64,000 bases of DNA, from the NCBI GenBank assembly GCA_045110285.1, contig JBGCGA010000012.1:59719-123718 (forward strand), written 5' to 3'. The notes under the pieces were generated by a model. It had not been told where the DNA came from. It saw only the letters and a list, made by a program, of their open reading frames with translations, and did no database searches. Both the position numbers and the translations under genes were made by a program. Below, piece after piece: positions 1 through 7,725 of the stretch; within the stretch, counting starts at the first letter, position 1, and each line of letters opens with the position of its first letter. This DNA comes from Putridiphycobacter sp045110285 (GTDB lineage Bacteria > Bacteroidota > Bacteroidia > Flavobacteriales_D > Crocinitomicaceae).

Positions 1-1
1 A

Positions 2-892
2 ATCAGTTCTGCACCACATGAAAACACAATGACTGTAGCAGTTAAAAAAGTTGAAAATGGCCTATTCTCAACATATGCTCAAAACCTTAAAGCTGGCGAT
101 AAAATTGAAGTAATGGCACCACAAGGCAATTTTGTGCTAAAAACAGATTCTGCTAAAAATTATGCTTTTTTTGCAGCAGGCAGTGGAATTACACCAATTA
201 TATCATTAATAAAAACTATCCTAAACGCTAATAATGGCAGTAGTGTAAAGTTATTCTACGGAAATAAAACAGCAAAACAAACAATCTATAAATCTGACTT
301 AGATTTATTGGCTCAAAACCATTCCAGTTTTGATTTGAATTATGTTACAACTCAGGAAAAAGGAGCCAATGATACTTTGTCGGGAAGAATGAATGCTGAA
401 AAGATTTCAGCTATTTATGATAACTATTTGGTTTCTGAAAGTATTGATGATGTCTACTCATGTGGGCCGGAGAGCATGATACATGCCGTAAACGATTTTT
501 TTAAGGCAAAGAACATTGCTGACTCCAATTTACATTTCGAATTATTTACAACTCCAGTAAAAGAAGTATCAGCAGCCGAAAATTCAGGAGACGCTCCAAT
601 TCCAGATATCACAAGTGCAGTAACTGTAATAATTGATGATGAAGAATTTGAGTTTGACCTAAAATCAAAAGGGAAAAATATATTGCAAGCCGCTCAGGAT
701 GCTGATGCAGATGTGCCATTTTCATGCAAAGGTGGAGTTTGCTGTACTTGCAGAGCAAAAGTAATGGAAGGTAAAGCAGTGATGGATTTAAATTATTCAT
801 TAGAGCCTGAAGAAGTTGAGGAAGGATTTATATTAACCTGCCAAGCTCATCCAGTAACTGACAAAGTTGTAGTTTCTTTTGACGAATACTAA
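2..892 (+). CDS. paaE: Phenylacetyl-CoA epoxidase reductase subunit PaaE-like, 5' truncated by the window edge
   Basis: This is an oxidoreductase that passes electrons from NAD(P)H through FAD and a 2Fe-2S centre, most like the reductase subunit of phenylacetyl-CoA 1,2-epoxidase. The reading frame is open from base 2 and its first residues (ISSAPHE) match the end of the flavin-binding motif, so the start lies outside the window and the ATG at 29 is internal. The NAD-binding part shows GSGITPI and YSCGPESM. The C-terminal domain is a plant-type ferredoxin with the Cys cluster CKGGVCCTC and a later Cys in LTCQAHP. The paaABCD subunits are not visible, so the pathway assignment rests on domain order and similarity; another member of the ferredoxin-reductase family is possible. 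Confidence 0.8.
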   Translation: MSSAPHENTMTVAVKKVENGLFSTYAQNLKAGDKIEVMAPQGNFVLKTDSAKNYAFFAAGSGITPIISLIKTILNANNGSSVKLFYGNKTAKQTIYKSDLDLLAQNHSSFDLNYVTTQEKGANDTLSGRMNAEKISAIYDNYLVSESIDDVYSCGPESMIHAVNDFFKAKNIADSNLHFELFTTPVKEVSAAENSGDAPIPDITSAVTVIIDDEEFEFDLKSKGKNILQAAQDADADVPFSCKGGVCCTCRAKVMEGKAVMDLNYSLEPEEVEEGFILTCQAHPVTDKVVVSFDEY

Positions 893-898
893 AAGAAA

Positions 899-1570
899 AT
901 GGCAAATATTGTTGTTTTAGGGGCTAGTAGAGGAATTGGATTCGAATTGGTAAAGCAATTGGGAGAAACGAATAATGTTTTAGCACTTTCGCGGAATATT
1001 AAACCATTAAAACAGTTGAGCAATCTCAAAGCTGAGTCCCTAGATTTAACTGATGTTAACATTAAAGAGAAAATTAGCGAGGTAATATCAAAACACTTCA
1101 AAGAGGTAGATATTGTGATAAATAATGCTGGCTATTTAGCCAATGCTCCACTACTCGATTTATCAGAACACGACATTGATAAAATGTTTGCCACCAATAT
1201 AATAGGAATCATTAAGGTTTGCCAAGGTGTCATTCCATTCATGAAAAGCGGCAGTCATATTGTTAATATAGGGTCAATGGGTGGTTTTCAAGGGAGTGCT
1301 AAATTCGCTGGCTTAAGTGCCTACTCTGCTTCAAAAGCAGCTATAGCTAGTTTTACGGAGTGTTTGGCTGAAGAATTAAAAGACGAAGGAATTTCTGCCA
1401 ATTGCTTATCCTTAGGCGCTGCGCAAACTGAAATGCTTGAAGCTGCATTCCCTGGCTATGAAGCACCAGTTTCAGCAGAAAAAATGGCTGAATTTATTGG
1501 AAACTTTAGTTTAACCGCAAACCAATGGATTAATGGAAAGGTTATTCCAGTATCCTTGTCAACTCCATAA
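899..1570 (+). CDS. SDR family NAD(P)-dependent oxidoreductase
   Basis: A 223-residue classical short-chain dehydrogenase. The N-terminal nucleotide-binding glycine motif is GASRGIG (residues 8-14), followed by NNAG in the middle and the catalytic YSASK near residue 142, with a Ser in NIGSMGG upstream. It begins 6 bases after the PaaE-like gene and is probably co-transcribed with it. Its substrate cannot be read from the sequence. The protein is shorter than the usual 240-260 residues, mainly because of a short C-terminal part. Confidence 0.85.
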   Translation: MANIVVLGASRGIGFELVKQLGETNNVLALSRNIKPLKQLSNLKAESLDLTDVNIKEKISEVISKHFKEVDIVINNAGYLANAPLLDLSEHDIDKMFATNIIGIIKVCQGVIPFMKSGSHIVNIGSMGGFQGSAKFAGLSAYSASKAAIASFTECLAEELKDEGISANCLSLGAAQTEMLEAAFPGYEAPVSAEKMAEFIGNFSLTANQWINGKVIPVSLSTP

Positions 1571-1603
1571 AAATTTTTACATTTACTATAAATCATTTTA
1601 AGC

Positions 1604-2419
1604 ATGTCGGTACATTCTAATGTTAAACGGGTAACCACCCATGTACTTCAGGAAATGAAGGAAAAAGGTGAAAAAATTGCCATGTTAACAGGCTACGATT
1701 TTTCAATGGCAAAAATTTTAGATGAAGCGGGCATAGACATTATTTTAGTTGGTGATTCTGCCTCTAATGTGATGGCTGGGCACGAAACAACACTACCAAT
1801 TACTTTAGACCAAATGATTTATCATGCTTCGTCAGTTGTGCGGGCAATTGACAGATCATTAGTTGTGGTTGATTTACCTTTTGGCTCATATCAAGGAGAT
1901 TCTAAACAAGCCTTACACTCTGCCATTCGCATTATGAAAGAGTCAGGCGGACATGCTGTAAAAATGGAAGGCGGAAAGGAAATCATTGAATCCATCACAC
2001 GTATTTTAACAGCTGGAATTCCAGTAATGGGTCACCTAGGATTAACGCCTCAATCAATATACAAATTTGGAACCTATACCGTAAGAGCAAAAGAAGAGGA
2101 AGAAGCTGAGAGATTAATTGCTGACGCTAAATTATTAGAAGCTACCGGTTGCTTTGCTATTGTTGTAGAAAAAATTCCTGCAAAACTAGCGGAACAAGTG
2201 GCTAAAGAAGTATCTATTCCAATAATAGGCATTGGTGCTGGTAATGGTGTAGACGGACAAGTGTTGGTCAGTCATGACATGTTAGGCATAAACAATGAAT
2301 TCAATCCGCGTTTTTTAAGAAAATATAGAAATTTGCATGAAGAAATGTTGAATGCTTTTCAAGATTACATTAAAGATGTCAGATCAACTGACTTCCCTAA
2401 TGATAAAGAGCAGTATTAA
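1604..2419 (+). CDS. panB: 3-methyl-2-oxobutanoate hydroxymethyltransferase (ketopantoate hydroxymethyltransferase)
   Basis: PanB transfers a hydroxymethyl group from 5,10-methylenetetrahydrofolate to alpha-ketoisovalerate, giving ketopantoate for pantothenate and CoA synthesis. The 271-residue length is typical. Visible signatures include MLTGYDFSMAKILDEAG, VGDSASNV (metal-binding Asp), VVDLPFGSY, VKMEGG, MGHLGLTPQS and IIGIGAG. The next gene starts directly after the stop codon, so the two are probably translated from one message. panC and panD are not in the window. Confidence 0.97.
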   Translation: MSVHSNVKRVTTHVLQEMKEKGEKIAMLTGYDFSMAKILDEAGIDIILVGDSASNVMAGHETTLPITLDQMIYHASSVVRAIDRSLVVVDLPFGSYQGDSKQALHSAIRIMKESGGHAVKMEGGKEIIESITRILTAGIPVMGHLGLTPQSIYKFGTYTVRAKEEEEAERLIADAKLLEATGCFAIVVEKIPAKLAEQVAKEVSIPIIGIGAGNGVDGQVLVSHDMLGINNEFNPRFLRKYRNLHEEMLNAFQDYIKDVRSTDFPNDKEQY

Positions 2420-2881
2420 ATGCAAATAAGGTCTCTGAAGCGAACCGATTTGGAGTCGATAAAACTCATTTTGGATTCCATTGAACTATTTCCATCTGAA
2501 ATATTGAATGAAATGACCGATTCTTACTTTAACGATAAAGAATCAAAAGAAATATGGTTTACTGCAGTTAAACTCGATAAACCTATTGGGTTTGGCCTTT
2601 GTATTCCAGAGCTTTTAACAGAAGGCACTTATAATTTAGTTTCAATAGGAGTTGAAGTCACCCAGCAAGGTAAAGGCATTGGTCAGATGATGATGGCTTA
2701 TTTAGAATCTGAACTGATGAAACTCAAAGGACGATTGCTAATTGTTGAAACTTCGGGCGACAAGCAATACTTACAAACACAAGCTTTTTATCAAAAACTT
2801 GGATTCACAAAAGAGGCCATTATCAAAGGATTCTGGCAAGCAGGAGAAGACAAAATTATTTTTTCTAAGCGGTTGAGATAA
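2420..2881 (+). CDS. GNAT family N-acetyltransferase
   Basis: A 153-residue single-domain acetyltransferase. The acetyl-CoA pyrophosphate loop is visible as QQGKGIGQMM around residues 83-92, followed by the family's AFYQKLGF motif around residue 123. The ATG follows the panB stop with no gap. The acceptor substrate is unknown; the position behind panB suggests co-expression but does not show a role in CoA synthesis. Confidence 0.85.
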   Translation: MQIRSLKRTDLESIKLILDSIELFPSEILNEMTDSYFNDKESKEIWFTAVKLDKPIGFGLCIPELLTEGTYNLVSIGVEVTQQGKGIGQMMMAYLESELMKLKGRLLIVETSGDKQYLQTQAFYQKLGFTKEAIIKGFWQAGEDKIIFSKRLR

Positions 2882-2940
2882 CAAATCAAGATACTGATTT
2901 AGCAGGTTTCTCCATCATCAAAACTTAGAAACTAATCCAT

Positions 2941-5184
2941 TTACTTTTTAATAATCTGAAATTGCTTAACCACACTCTCAGAAGTTACTTCTAATGTATA
3001 AACTCCTGCTTCGCCCTCTATTTGAAACTGATTATTATCTGGATTAACATTTTCCTTCTTTAGTACAATTTGACCTAAAGAATTGTACAAAGAAAATGAC
3101 AGTAGACTATTACTAGAAGAACTAATATTGACTATTCCATTAGTGGGATTCGGAAAAACATTTAGCAGAATTGGTTCATTTGTTTTATCAAATCCTACAT
3201 GATTAATTGTTCTACAAAACGAGGTGTCAGTGCATCCTTGATAGGTGACTTCAACAGCATACTGACCATTTGTTGTTGCTGTAAATGACTGACCAGTCTC
3301 ACCTGGAATTACAGCATAATTATTATCACATTCTAACCAACGGTAAGTGGCTCCTGGTTGGTTAGATTCTATTGTTATCACATCAGTTTGTGTTGTGCTA
3401 ATATTCATAGAGATAATTGTTAAATTTAAATATATGATACTATCACAACCATTTGTAGCTACTCCGGGGATTGTGTGAATAGCAGTGTTATTATTGCTAT
3501 AATAAGTAGTGCCATTTATCCAAGTATATCCTGAACATTCAGTTCTACCATCAGTTCGTATTTGGGCAGGTAACATGGTTAAATTTAAGTTTACAACACT
3601 GTCACAACCATTCTGGTTTTGTAATGTAAAATATGCTGTTGTATTATTTGATGTGTAAGTTATTCCATCTACCCAAGTATATGTACCGCAACCAACAGCA
3701 TTGTCAATTGTTGTGTCTGCAGCTGAACATGGCATAAGTTTTAAGCAAAAACCTTCTTCATCAATAAAGCCAGGCGGGCTGTTGTTAACTACATTAAAAA
3801 CACCAGGGCCATGATTGAAATCAATTACATCTTGATAATACCCGGTCATTAAAACTGTATCAGGGCCAATGATTGATAGATCTGAAACCTTATTAGTCCA
3901 GAAAGTACCTGGTGTACCATATTGATTTGCCCATTTAAAATCTCCAATACTATCTAACTTAGCTATAAAGATATCATTACCATTACTTACACTCAGATTA
4001 AACAAATTTGGACCAGGGTCAAAATCATTTGTGCCTTTACAATCCCCTCCAAAATAGATAGAATTATCTTTATCAGTAGCTAGAGTTCTTGGAAAAACTT
4101 CACCAATTCCAGTAATAATTTTAACAAAATCGAAATTTAATGATGAATCTAATTTTAATATAAAAGCATCATAATTACCTACCGGAGAGTAAATAGCTGT
4201 GCCTGAGGAATTATCGAAATCAATGTTATTGCTTCTAAAAAAGCCTCCAAGATAAATGTTGCCATCTGGGTCCAATGAAATAGCAGTAAATTCATCCTGG
4301 TTAGTTCCTCCAATAGACTCTACCCAAAGAAAATTGCCGGTAGGACTCAGTTTTACAATATACCCATCCTGACTTCCATTTGATGAGTTCAAAAAAACTG
4401 AGCTACTTGGATCAAAGTCTGTAGTTCCTGAGAAAAATCCAGTTATATAGACATTGCCCAGAAAGTCAGTTTCTATGTCAGCAATGGGGACTAAAAAAGC
4501 ATTAACCCACTCAAAAACACCATTTTCATTCAGTTTTAAAACGAATTTACTACCGTTAGTACCTGATAATAGTGTAAATGAGCCAGGACCTGTATCAAAG
4601 TCCACTAGGCCACTGTATATTCCCTTGATAATAACATTATTTTGAGCATCTACAGAAATTTTTTCAAACCAAGCATCAACTTTTTTTGCCCATATAAAGT
4701 TACCGTTTAAGTCCATTTTTAGAATAAAACCTTCTGAAGAATTACTAACAGCAGAAGACATGTTAAATACTCCAGAGCCAAGGTCAAAATCAACAGTACC
4801 TTGAAAAAGGCCTGCTATTAGCAGGTTACCTTCGTTATCTAATTGCATATCTCTGGCCTGTTCAAATCTATTTGCACCTATTGTTTTTACCCACAAAAAG
4901 TTACCATCAGGATCTAATTTGACAAGATAAATGTCTAAAGAACTTACTGTACTATTAACTGGTGTGGAGGTGAGATTGAATACATTAGGGCCATAATCAA
5001 AGTCAACAGTTTCTTCAAAATCCCCCAATAAATATATATTACCTAAACTATCATGAACAACAGCTTTTACTTCATCATCTTCCGCGTTACCAATATTAAG
5101 AGCCCAATCTAATTGAACATTTTGAGCCTGAGCGAAAATTGATAAAAATGTTATCAAATACAGCACTAACATTTGTCTTTTCAT
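2941..5184 (-). CDS. Large secreted beta-propeller-like repeat protein with type IX sorting domain
   Basis: A 747-residue protein with a signal peptide ending near AQA (residues 1-20). Residues about 25-480 are seven or more imperfect repeats of roughly 55 residues containing D-x-x-GN-I-Y-x-x-G and VDFD-x-GPGVFN, the SBBP-type repeat of predicted propellers. Two further copies of a module with CG-Y-TW-x-G-x-TY and GCDSxxxLNLT follow. The C-terminal 75 residues form a type A type IX sorting domain (FPNPTNGIVNIS, LYNSLGQIV, GVYTLEV, final KK). It is predicted to be exported by the Sec route, then carried across the outer membrane by the type IX system and attached or released. The biological target is unknown. 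It stands alone as a transcription unit. Confidence 0.88.
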   Translation of the reverse strand: MKRQMLVLYLITFLSIFAQAQNVQLDWALNIGNAEDDEVKAVVHDSLGNIYLLGDFEETVDFDYGPNVFNLTSTPVNSTVSSLDIYLVKLDPDGNFLWVKTIGANRFEQARDMQLDNEGNLLIAGLFQGTVDFDLGSGVFNMSSAVSNSSEGFILKMDLNGNFIWAKKVDAWFEKISVDAQNNVIIKGIYSGLVDFDTGPGSFTLLSGTNGSKFVLKLNENGVFEWVNAFLVPIADIETDFLGNVYITGFFSGTTDFDPSSSVFLNSSNGSQDGYIVKLSPTGNFLWVESIGGTNQDEFTAISLDPDGNIYLGGFFRSNNIDFDNSSGTAIYSPVGNYDAFILKLDSSLNFDFVKIITGIGEVFPRTLATDKDNSIYFGGDCKGTNDFDPGPNLFNLSVSNGNDIFIAKLDSIGDFKWANQYGTPGTFWTNKVSDLSIIGPDTVLMTGYYQDVIDFNHGPGVFNVVNNSPPGFIDEEGFCLKLMPCSAADTTIDNAVGCGTYTWVDGITYTSNNTTAYFTLQNQNGCDSVVNLNLTMLPAQIRTDGRTECSGYTWINGTTYYSNNNTAIHTIPGVATNGCDSIIYLNLTIISMNISTTQTDVITIESNQPGATYRWLECDNNYAVIPGETGQSFTATTNGQYAVEVTYQGCTDTSFCRTINHVGFDKTNEPILLNVFPNPTNGIVNISSSSNSLLSFSLYNSLGQIVLKKENVNPDNNQFQIEGEAGVYTLEVTSESVVKQFQIIKK

Positions 5185-5448
5185 AGTTTTTAGTTTTCCT
5201 AATCTTATTAAATATCTTTAATTTGGTCAAAAGAGGGATTACTATTCTTATATCTAGCAAGTTGCAATACTACATCTTTTTTTAGGAAAAATCAAAATAA
5301 ATCCGCTGCACTATAAACAATAATTAATTAAGGATTCACCTACTAAATAAAAAAATCTTGATTTTAAAAAGCAAACAAAGAAAAATCGAATACTTTGGTT
5401 AAAGTTTAGTCCAAGAATCACTGTAAATGATACCAATTTTAATTTTAG
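5185..5448. other. Intergenic region between divergent genes, no gene seen
   Basis: This 264-base AT-rich stretch separates the divergent secreted-protein gene and the toxin-antitoxin pair. I see no tRNA-like fold, no strong hairpin with a T-tract and no convincing short coding frame. It must hold the minus-strand promoter of the 747-residue protein, but no clean TAnnTTTG box was found for it. Confidence 0.5.
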
Positions 5449-5456
5449 TATCTTTG
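5449..5456 (+). promoter_or_regulatory. Bacteroidota -7 promoter box TATCTTTG
   Basis: A perfect match to TAnnTTTG lies only 4 bases before the ATG of the DUF433 gene. Transcription should begin at or next to the start codon, so the mRNA is predicted to be leaderless or almost so. No clear -33 TTG element was seen. Confidence 0.6.
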
Positions 5457-5460
5457 ACTT

Positions 5461-5682
5461 ATGAATTTTGAAGAACATATAGAGATAAATACATCAAAAC
5501 GATTTGGTAAGCCAACTATAATTGACACTAGAATTTCAGTAGCAGATGTTCTTAATTGGCTAGCAAATGGAATGTCAAACGAAGATATAATTCAGGATTT
5601 TCCGGAAATTACGAAAGAAAATATTAAAGTCTGCCTATTATACGCAGCTTCTAAAGAAGGGCAACTTGGAATTGCTTCATGA
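5461..5682 (+). CDS. DUF433 family protein, predicted antitoxin
   Basis: A 73-residue protein with the DUF433 pattern: GKPTIIDTRISVADVLNWLANGMSNEDI followed by the FPEIT segment, which forms a small helix-turn-helix-like fold. Members of this family are usually the antitoxin partner of DUF5615 PIN-like proteins, and that is the next gene here, overlapping by ATGA. It probably binds and neutralises the downstream protein and may repress its own promoter. The -7 box sits right at the start codon. Only one Met is available near the N-terminus, so the start is well fixed. Confidence 0.85.
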   Translation: MNFEEHIEINTSKRFGKPTIIDTRISVADVLNWLANGMSNEDIIQDFPEITKENIKVCLLYAASKEGQLGIAS

Positions 5683-6014
5683 AAATTCTTTTCGATCAAA
5701 ACATTTCGTTTAAAATTATTAGAAAAATTGATGATATTTTTCCACTCGCAAAACAAGTTAGAAATTTGAATTTGGAAAACTCTTCAGATCGAAAAAAATG
5801 GGAATTTGCAAAGGAAAACGATTATACCATAATCACATTTGACGCTGACTTCTATGATTTTTCAATTGTGTGGGGGCATCCACCTAAAATAGTCTGGATT
5901 AGAACAGGAAACAAAACTACATCCGAGGTAGAACAGATTTTGAGGAAACACTCTGAAACGATTAAAAAATTCAAGTCAGATGAAAAACTAGCATGTCTTG
6001 AAGTGATTGGTTAA
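5679..6014 (+). CDS. DUF5615 family PIN-like protein, predicted toxin
   Basis: A 111-residue protein with the DUF5615 (Mut7-C/PIN-like) layout: MKILFDQNISFKI at the start with the acidic Asp of the active site, WEFAKENDYTIITFDADFYDFS in the middle (two further Asp residues), and PPKIVWIRTGN later. These acidic residues are those expected for a metal-dependent ribonuclease of the PIN fold. It overlaps the DUF433 gene by four bases, a translationally coupled toxin-antitoxin arrangement. Toxic activity is inferred from the family and context and is not shown by the sequence. Confidence 0.83.
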   Translation: MKILFDQNISFKIIRKIDDIFPLAKQVRNLNLENSSDRKKWEFAKENDYTIITFDADFYDFSIVWGHPPKIVWIRTGNKTTSEVEQILRKHSETIKKFKSDEKLACLEVIG

Positions 6015-6037
6015 TCATCAATAGAATCTAAGAAGTG

Positions 6038-7258
6038 CTAAAAAGCAGCCAGCAACAACTCAATGTCCTTGTAAGGCAAATCAAACACTTTTCCTAAAAT
6101 CTGCGAAGTCAATTTACCTTTATATACATAAACTCCTGCTCGGAATCCTGCATCTTTTCTAATCATATTTTTGCAGCCACCATTCTCTCCTATTTCAAGA
6201 ATAATTGGCGTAAAAATATTACTTAATGCAATAGACGCTGTTCTAGAAACTCTTGAGGCAATATTTGGAACACAGTAGTGAATCACATCATGCTTTGTAA
6301 ATGTTGGATTATTGTGATTGGTAATCCTGGATGTTTCAAAACAGCCTCCTTGGTCAATACTGATGTCCACTATCACAGAATGAGGTTTCATTTGCTTGAT
6401 CATTTCCTCTGTAATAACACAAGGCGTTCTTCCAAAGGGAGCGCGAATAGCACCTATTACTGCATCTGCTCGTTTAATTGCTTTTTCCAGTAATTTAGGT
6501 TGAATGACTGAGGTATAAACTTTCTGACCAATATCGTTTTGTAATCGTCTTAATTTAGAAATTGAATTGTCAAACACTTTAATAGATGCTCCTAATCCTA
6601 GCGCGGCTCTTGATGCATTTTCTCCAACAGTTCCAGCACCTAAAATCACTACTTCTGTGGGCTGCACTCCTGCAACCCCCCCCATCATTATTCCTTTCCC
6701 TTCGTTAAAATTAGATAGTAATTCTGCTGCGATTAAAACAGCTGTAGTTCCTGCAATTTCGCCCATGGCCCTTACCACCGGAAAAATGCCATGATCGTCT
6801 CTAATATAATCCCATGCTATGGCAGTGATTTGCTTCTTCATTAAGGAAACAAGGGTTTCCTTGGGCTGTAATGTTAGTTGTAAAGCTGAAATTAATGTCT
6901 GATTTCCGGGCATCATATCAATCTCCGCTTGAGTTGGAGGCGCCACTTTAAAAATCATATCAGATACAAAAACTGATTTTGAATCAGGTACAATTTCGGC
7001 ACCAGCTTCACTGTAATCGTTATCGCTAAAATGAGATTTCAAGCCTGCATTAGTTTCAACAATAATGTGATGCCCATTATTAACAAGTAATTGAACAGTT
7101 TCTGGAATTAATGCAACTCTATTTTCTTGGTAAGATGTTTCTTTAGGAATACCTATCGTTAGTTTTCCTTTCTTTTGCTGAATAGCAAGCATTTCTTCTT
7201 GAGGCAATAAACTCCCCTCATTCATTAATGACTTTAGTGTTTCAGGATCTGTTATCAT
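6038..7258 (-). CDS. ald: Alanine dehydrogenase
   Basis: A 406-residue enzyme interconverting L-alanine and pyruvate plus ammonia with NAD. It has the AlaDH/PNT N-terminal domain (IGIPKETSYQENRVALIPETV, with the substrate-binding Arg and a later Lys), the NAD-binding motif VVILGAGTVGENA around residue 205, and the VDISIDQGGCFETSR segment near residue 295. It overlaps tsaE by four bases and lies at the end of a porX-tsaE-ald run on the minus strand. A tract of eight consecutive G (minus strand) encodes part of MMGGVAGV; the frame is intact. Confidence 0.94.
   Translation of the reverse strand: MITDPETLKSLMNEGSLLPQEEMLAIQQKKGKLTIGIPKETSYQENRVALIPETVQLLVNNGHHIIVETNAGLKSHFSDNDYSEAGAEIVPDSKSVFVSDMIFKVAPPTQAEIDMMPGNQTLISALQLTLQPKETLVSLMKKQITAIAWDYIRDDHGIFPVVRAMGEIAGTTAVLIAAELLSNFNEGKGIMMGGVAGVQPTEVVILGAGTVGENASRAALGLGASIKVFDNSISKLRRLQNDIGQKVYTSVIQPKLLEKAIKRADAVIGAIRAPFGRTPCVITEEMIKQMKPHSVIVDISIDQGGCFETSRITNHNNPTFTKHDVIHYCVPNIASRVSRTASIALSNIFTPIILEIGENGGCKNMIRKDAGFRAGVYVYKGKLTSQILGKVFDLPYKDIELLLAAF
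6676..6683 (-). repeat. Homopolymer of eight G (minus strand) inside ald
   Basis: Eight consecutive C on the plus strand, read as two Gly codons and the start of Val in ald. Such a tract is rare in this AT-rich sequence and is a possible slippage site. Confidence 0.9.
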
Positions 7259-7668
7259 ATCTCCACATTTATCAACCTACAATTGTTCTGAACTGTAATA
7301 TTCACTTTTACGGTATTTTCAGGCAAAAGGTTTTCAATGCGTTTTGGCCATTCCATAAAGCAATAATTATCATCATACAAAATATCCTCTATTCCTATAT
7401 CAAGTGCTTCCATTTCATCCTCAAGCCTATAAAAATCAAAGTGGTAAATAGAACCGTATGTTGGTGATAAATATTCATTCACAATTGAAAAAGTTGGTGA
7501 ACTGGAATGATCTTCAACGCCCATTTCATGCATTAAAGCATTGATAAATGTTGTTTTACCAACTCCCATTTCACCGTAAAACGCAAACGTCTTATGATCA
7601 GAAATACTACTTAAAAATAGTTTTGCTGCACCTTCGAGGTTACTTAAGTTTTCGATTTTAATTTGCAT
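7255..7668 (-). CDS. tsaE: tRNA threonylcarbamoyladenosine biosynthesis ATPase TsaE
   Basis: TsaE is the ATPase partner of TsaB/TsaD in making the t6A base at position 37 of ANN-decoding tRNAs. The 137-residue protein shows the Walker A motif GEMGVGKTTFINAL around residue 33, SSPTFSIVNEY, and the HFDFYRLEDEMEALDIG segment typical of the family. The start is placed at the ATG at 7668 rather than the TTG three bases upstream. A promoter box (TATATTTG) lies 18 bases before it. Its end overlaps the start of ald. Confidence 0.94.
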   Translation of the reverse strand: MQIKIENLSNLEGAAKLFLSSISDHKTFAFYGEMGVGKTTFINALMHEMGVEDHSSSPTFSIVNEYLSPTYGSIYHFDFYRLEDEMEALDIGIEDILYDDNYCFMEWPKRIENLLPENTVKVNITVQNNCRLINVEI

Positions 7669-7685
7669 CAATTTACCTGTTTAAA

Positions 7686-7693
7686 CAAATATA
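7686..7693 (-). promoter_or_regulatory. Bacteroidota -7 box TATATTTG for tsaE-ald
   Basis: An exact TAnnTTTG match in the short gap between porX and tsaE, giving a predicted leader of about 12 bases before the tsaE ATG. It suggests tsaE-ald can be transcribed independently of porX. Confidence 0.55.
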
Positions 7694-7725
7694 ATCAAAG
7701 TTTAAACGCAAAACAAAACAAGCTT

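Noticed and set aside
29..892. ATG at 29 as a true start of the reductase gene
   Set aside because: The frame is open to the window edge and the codons before it encode the conserved flavin-site segment, so the gene is cut by the window.
3750..5050. Periodic DNA similarity that might be a tandem repeat array
   Set aside because: It results from the repeated protein modules (VDFD-x-GPGVFN) of the secreted protein and diverges at the DNA level; it is not a DNA repeat element.
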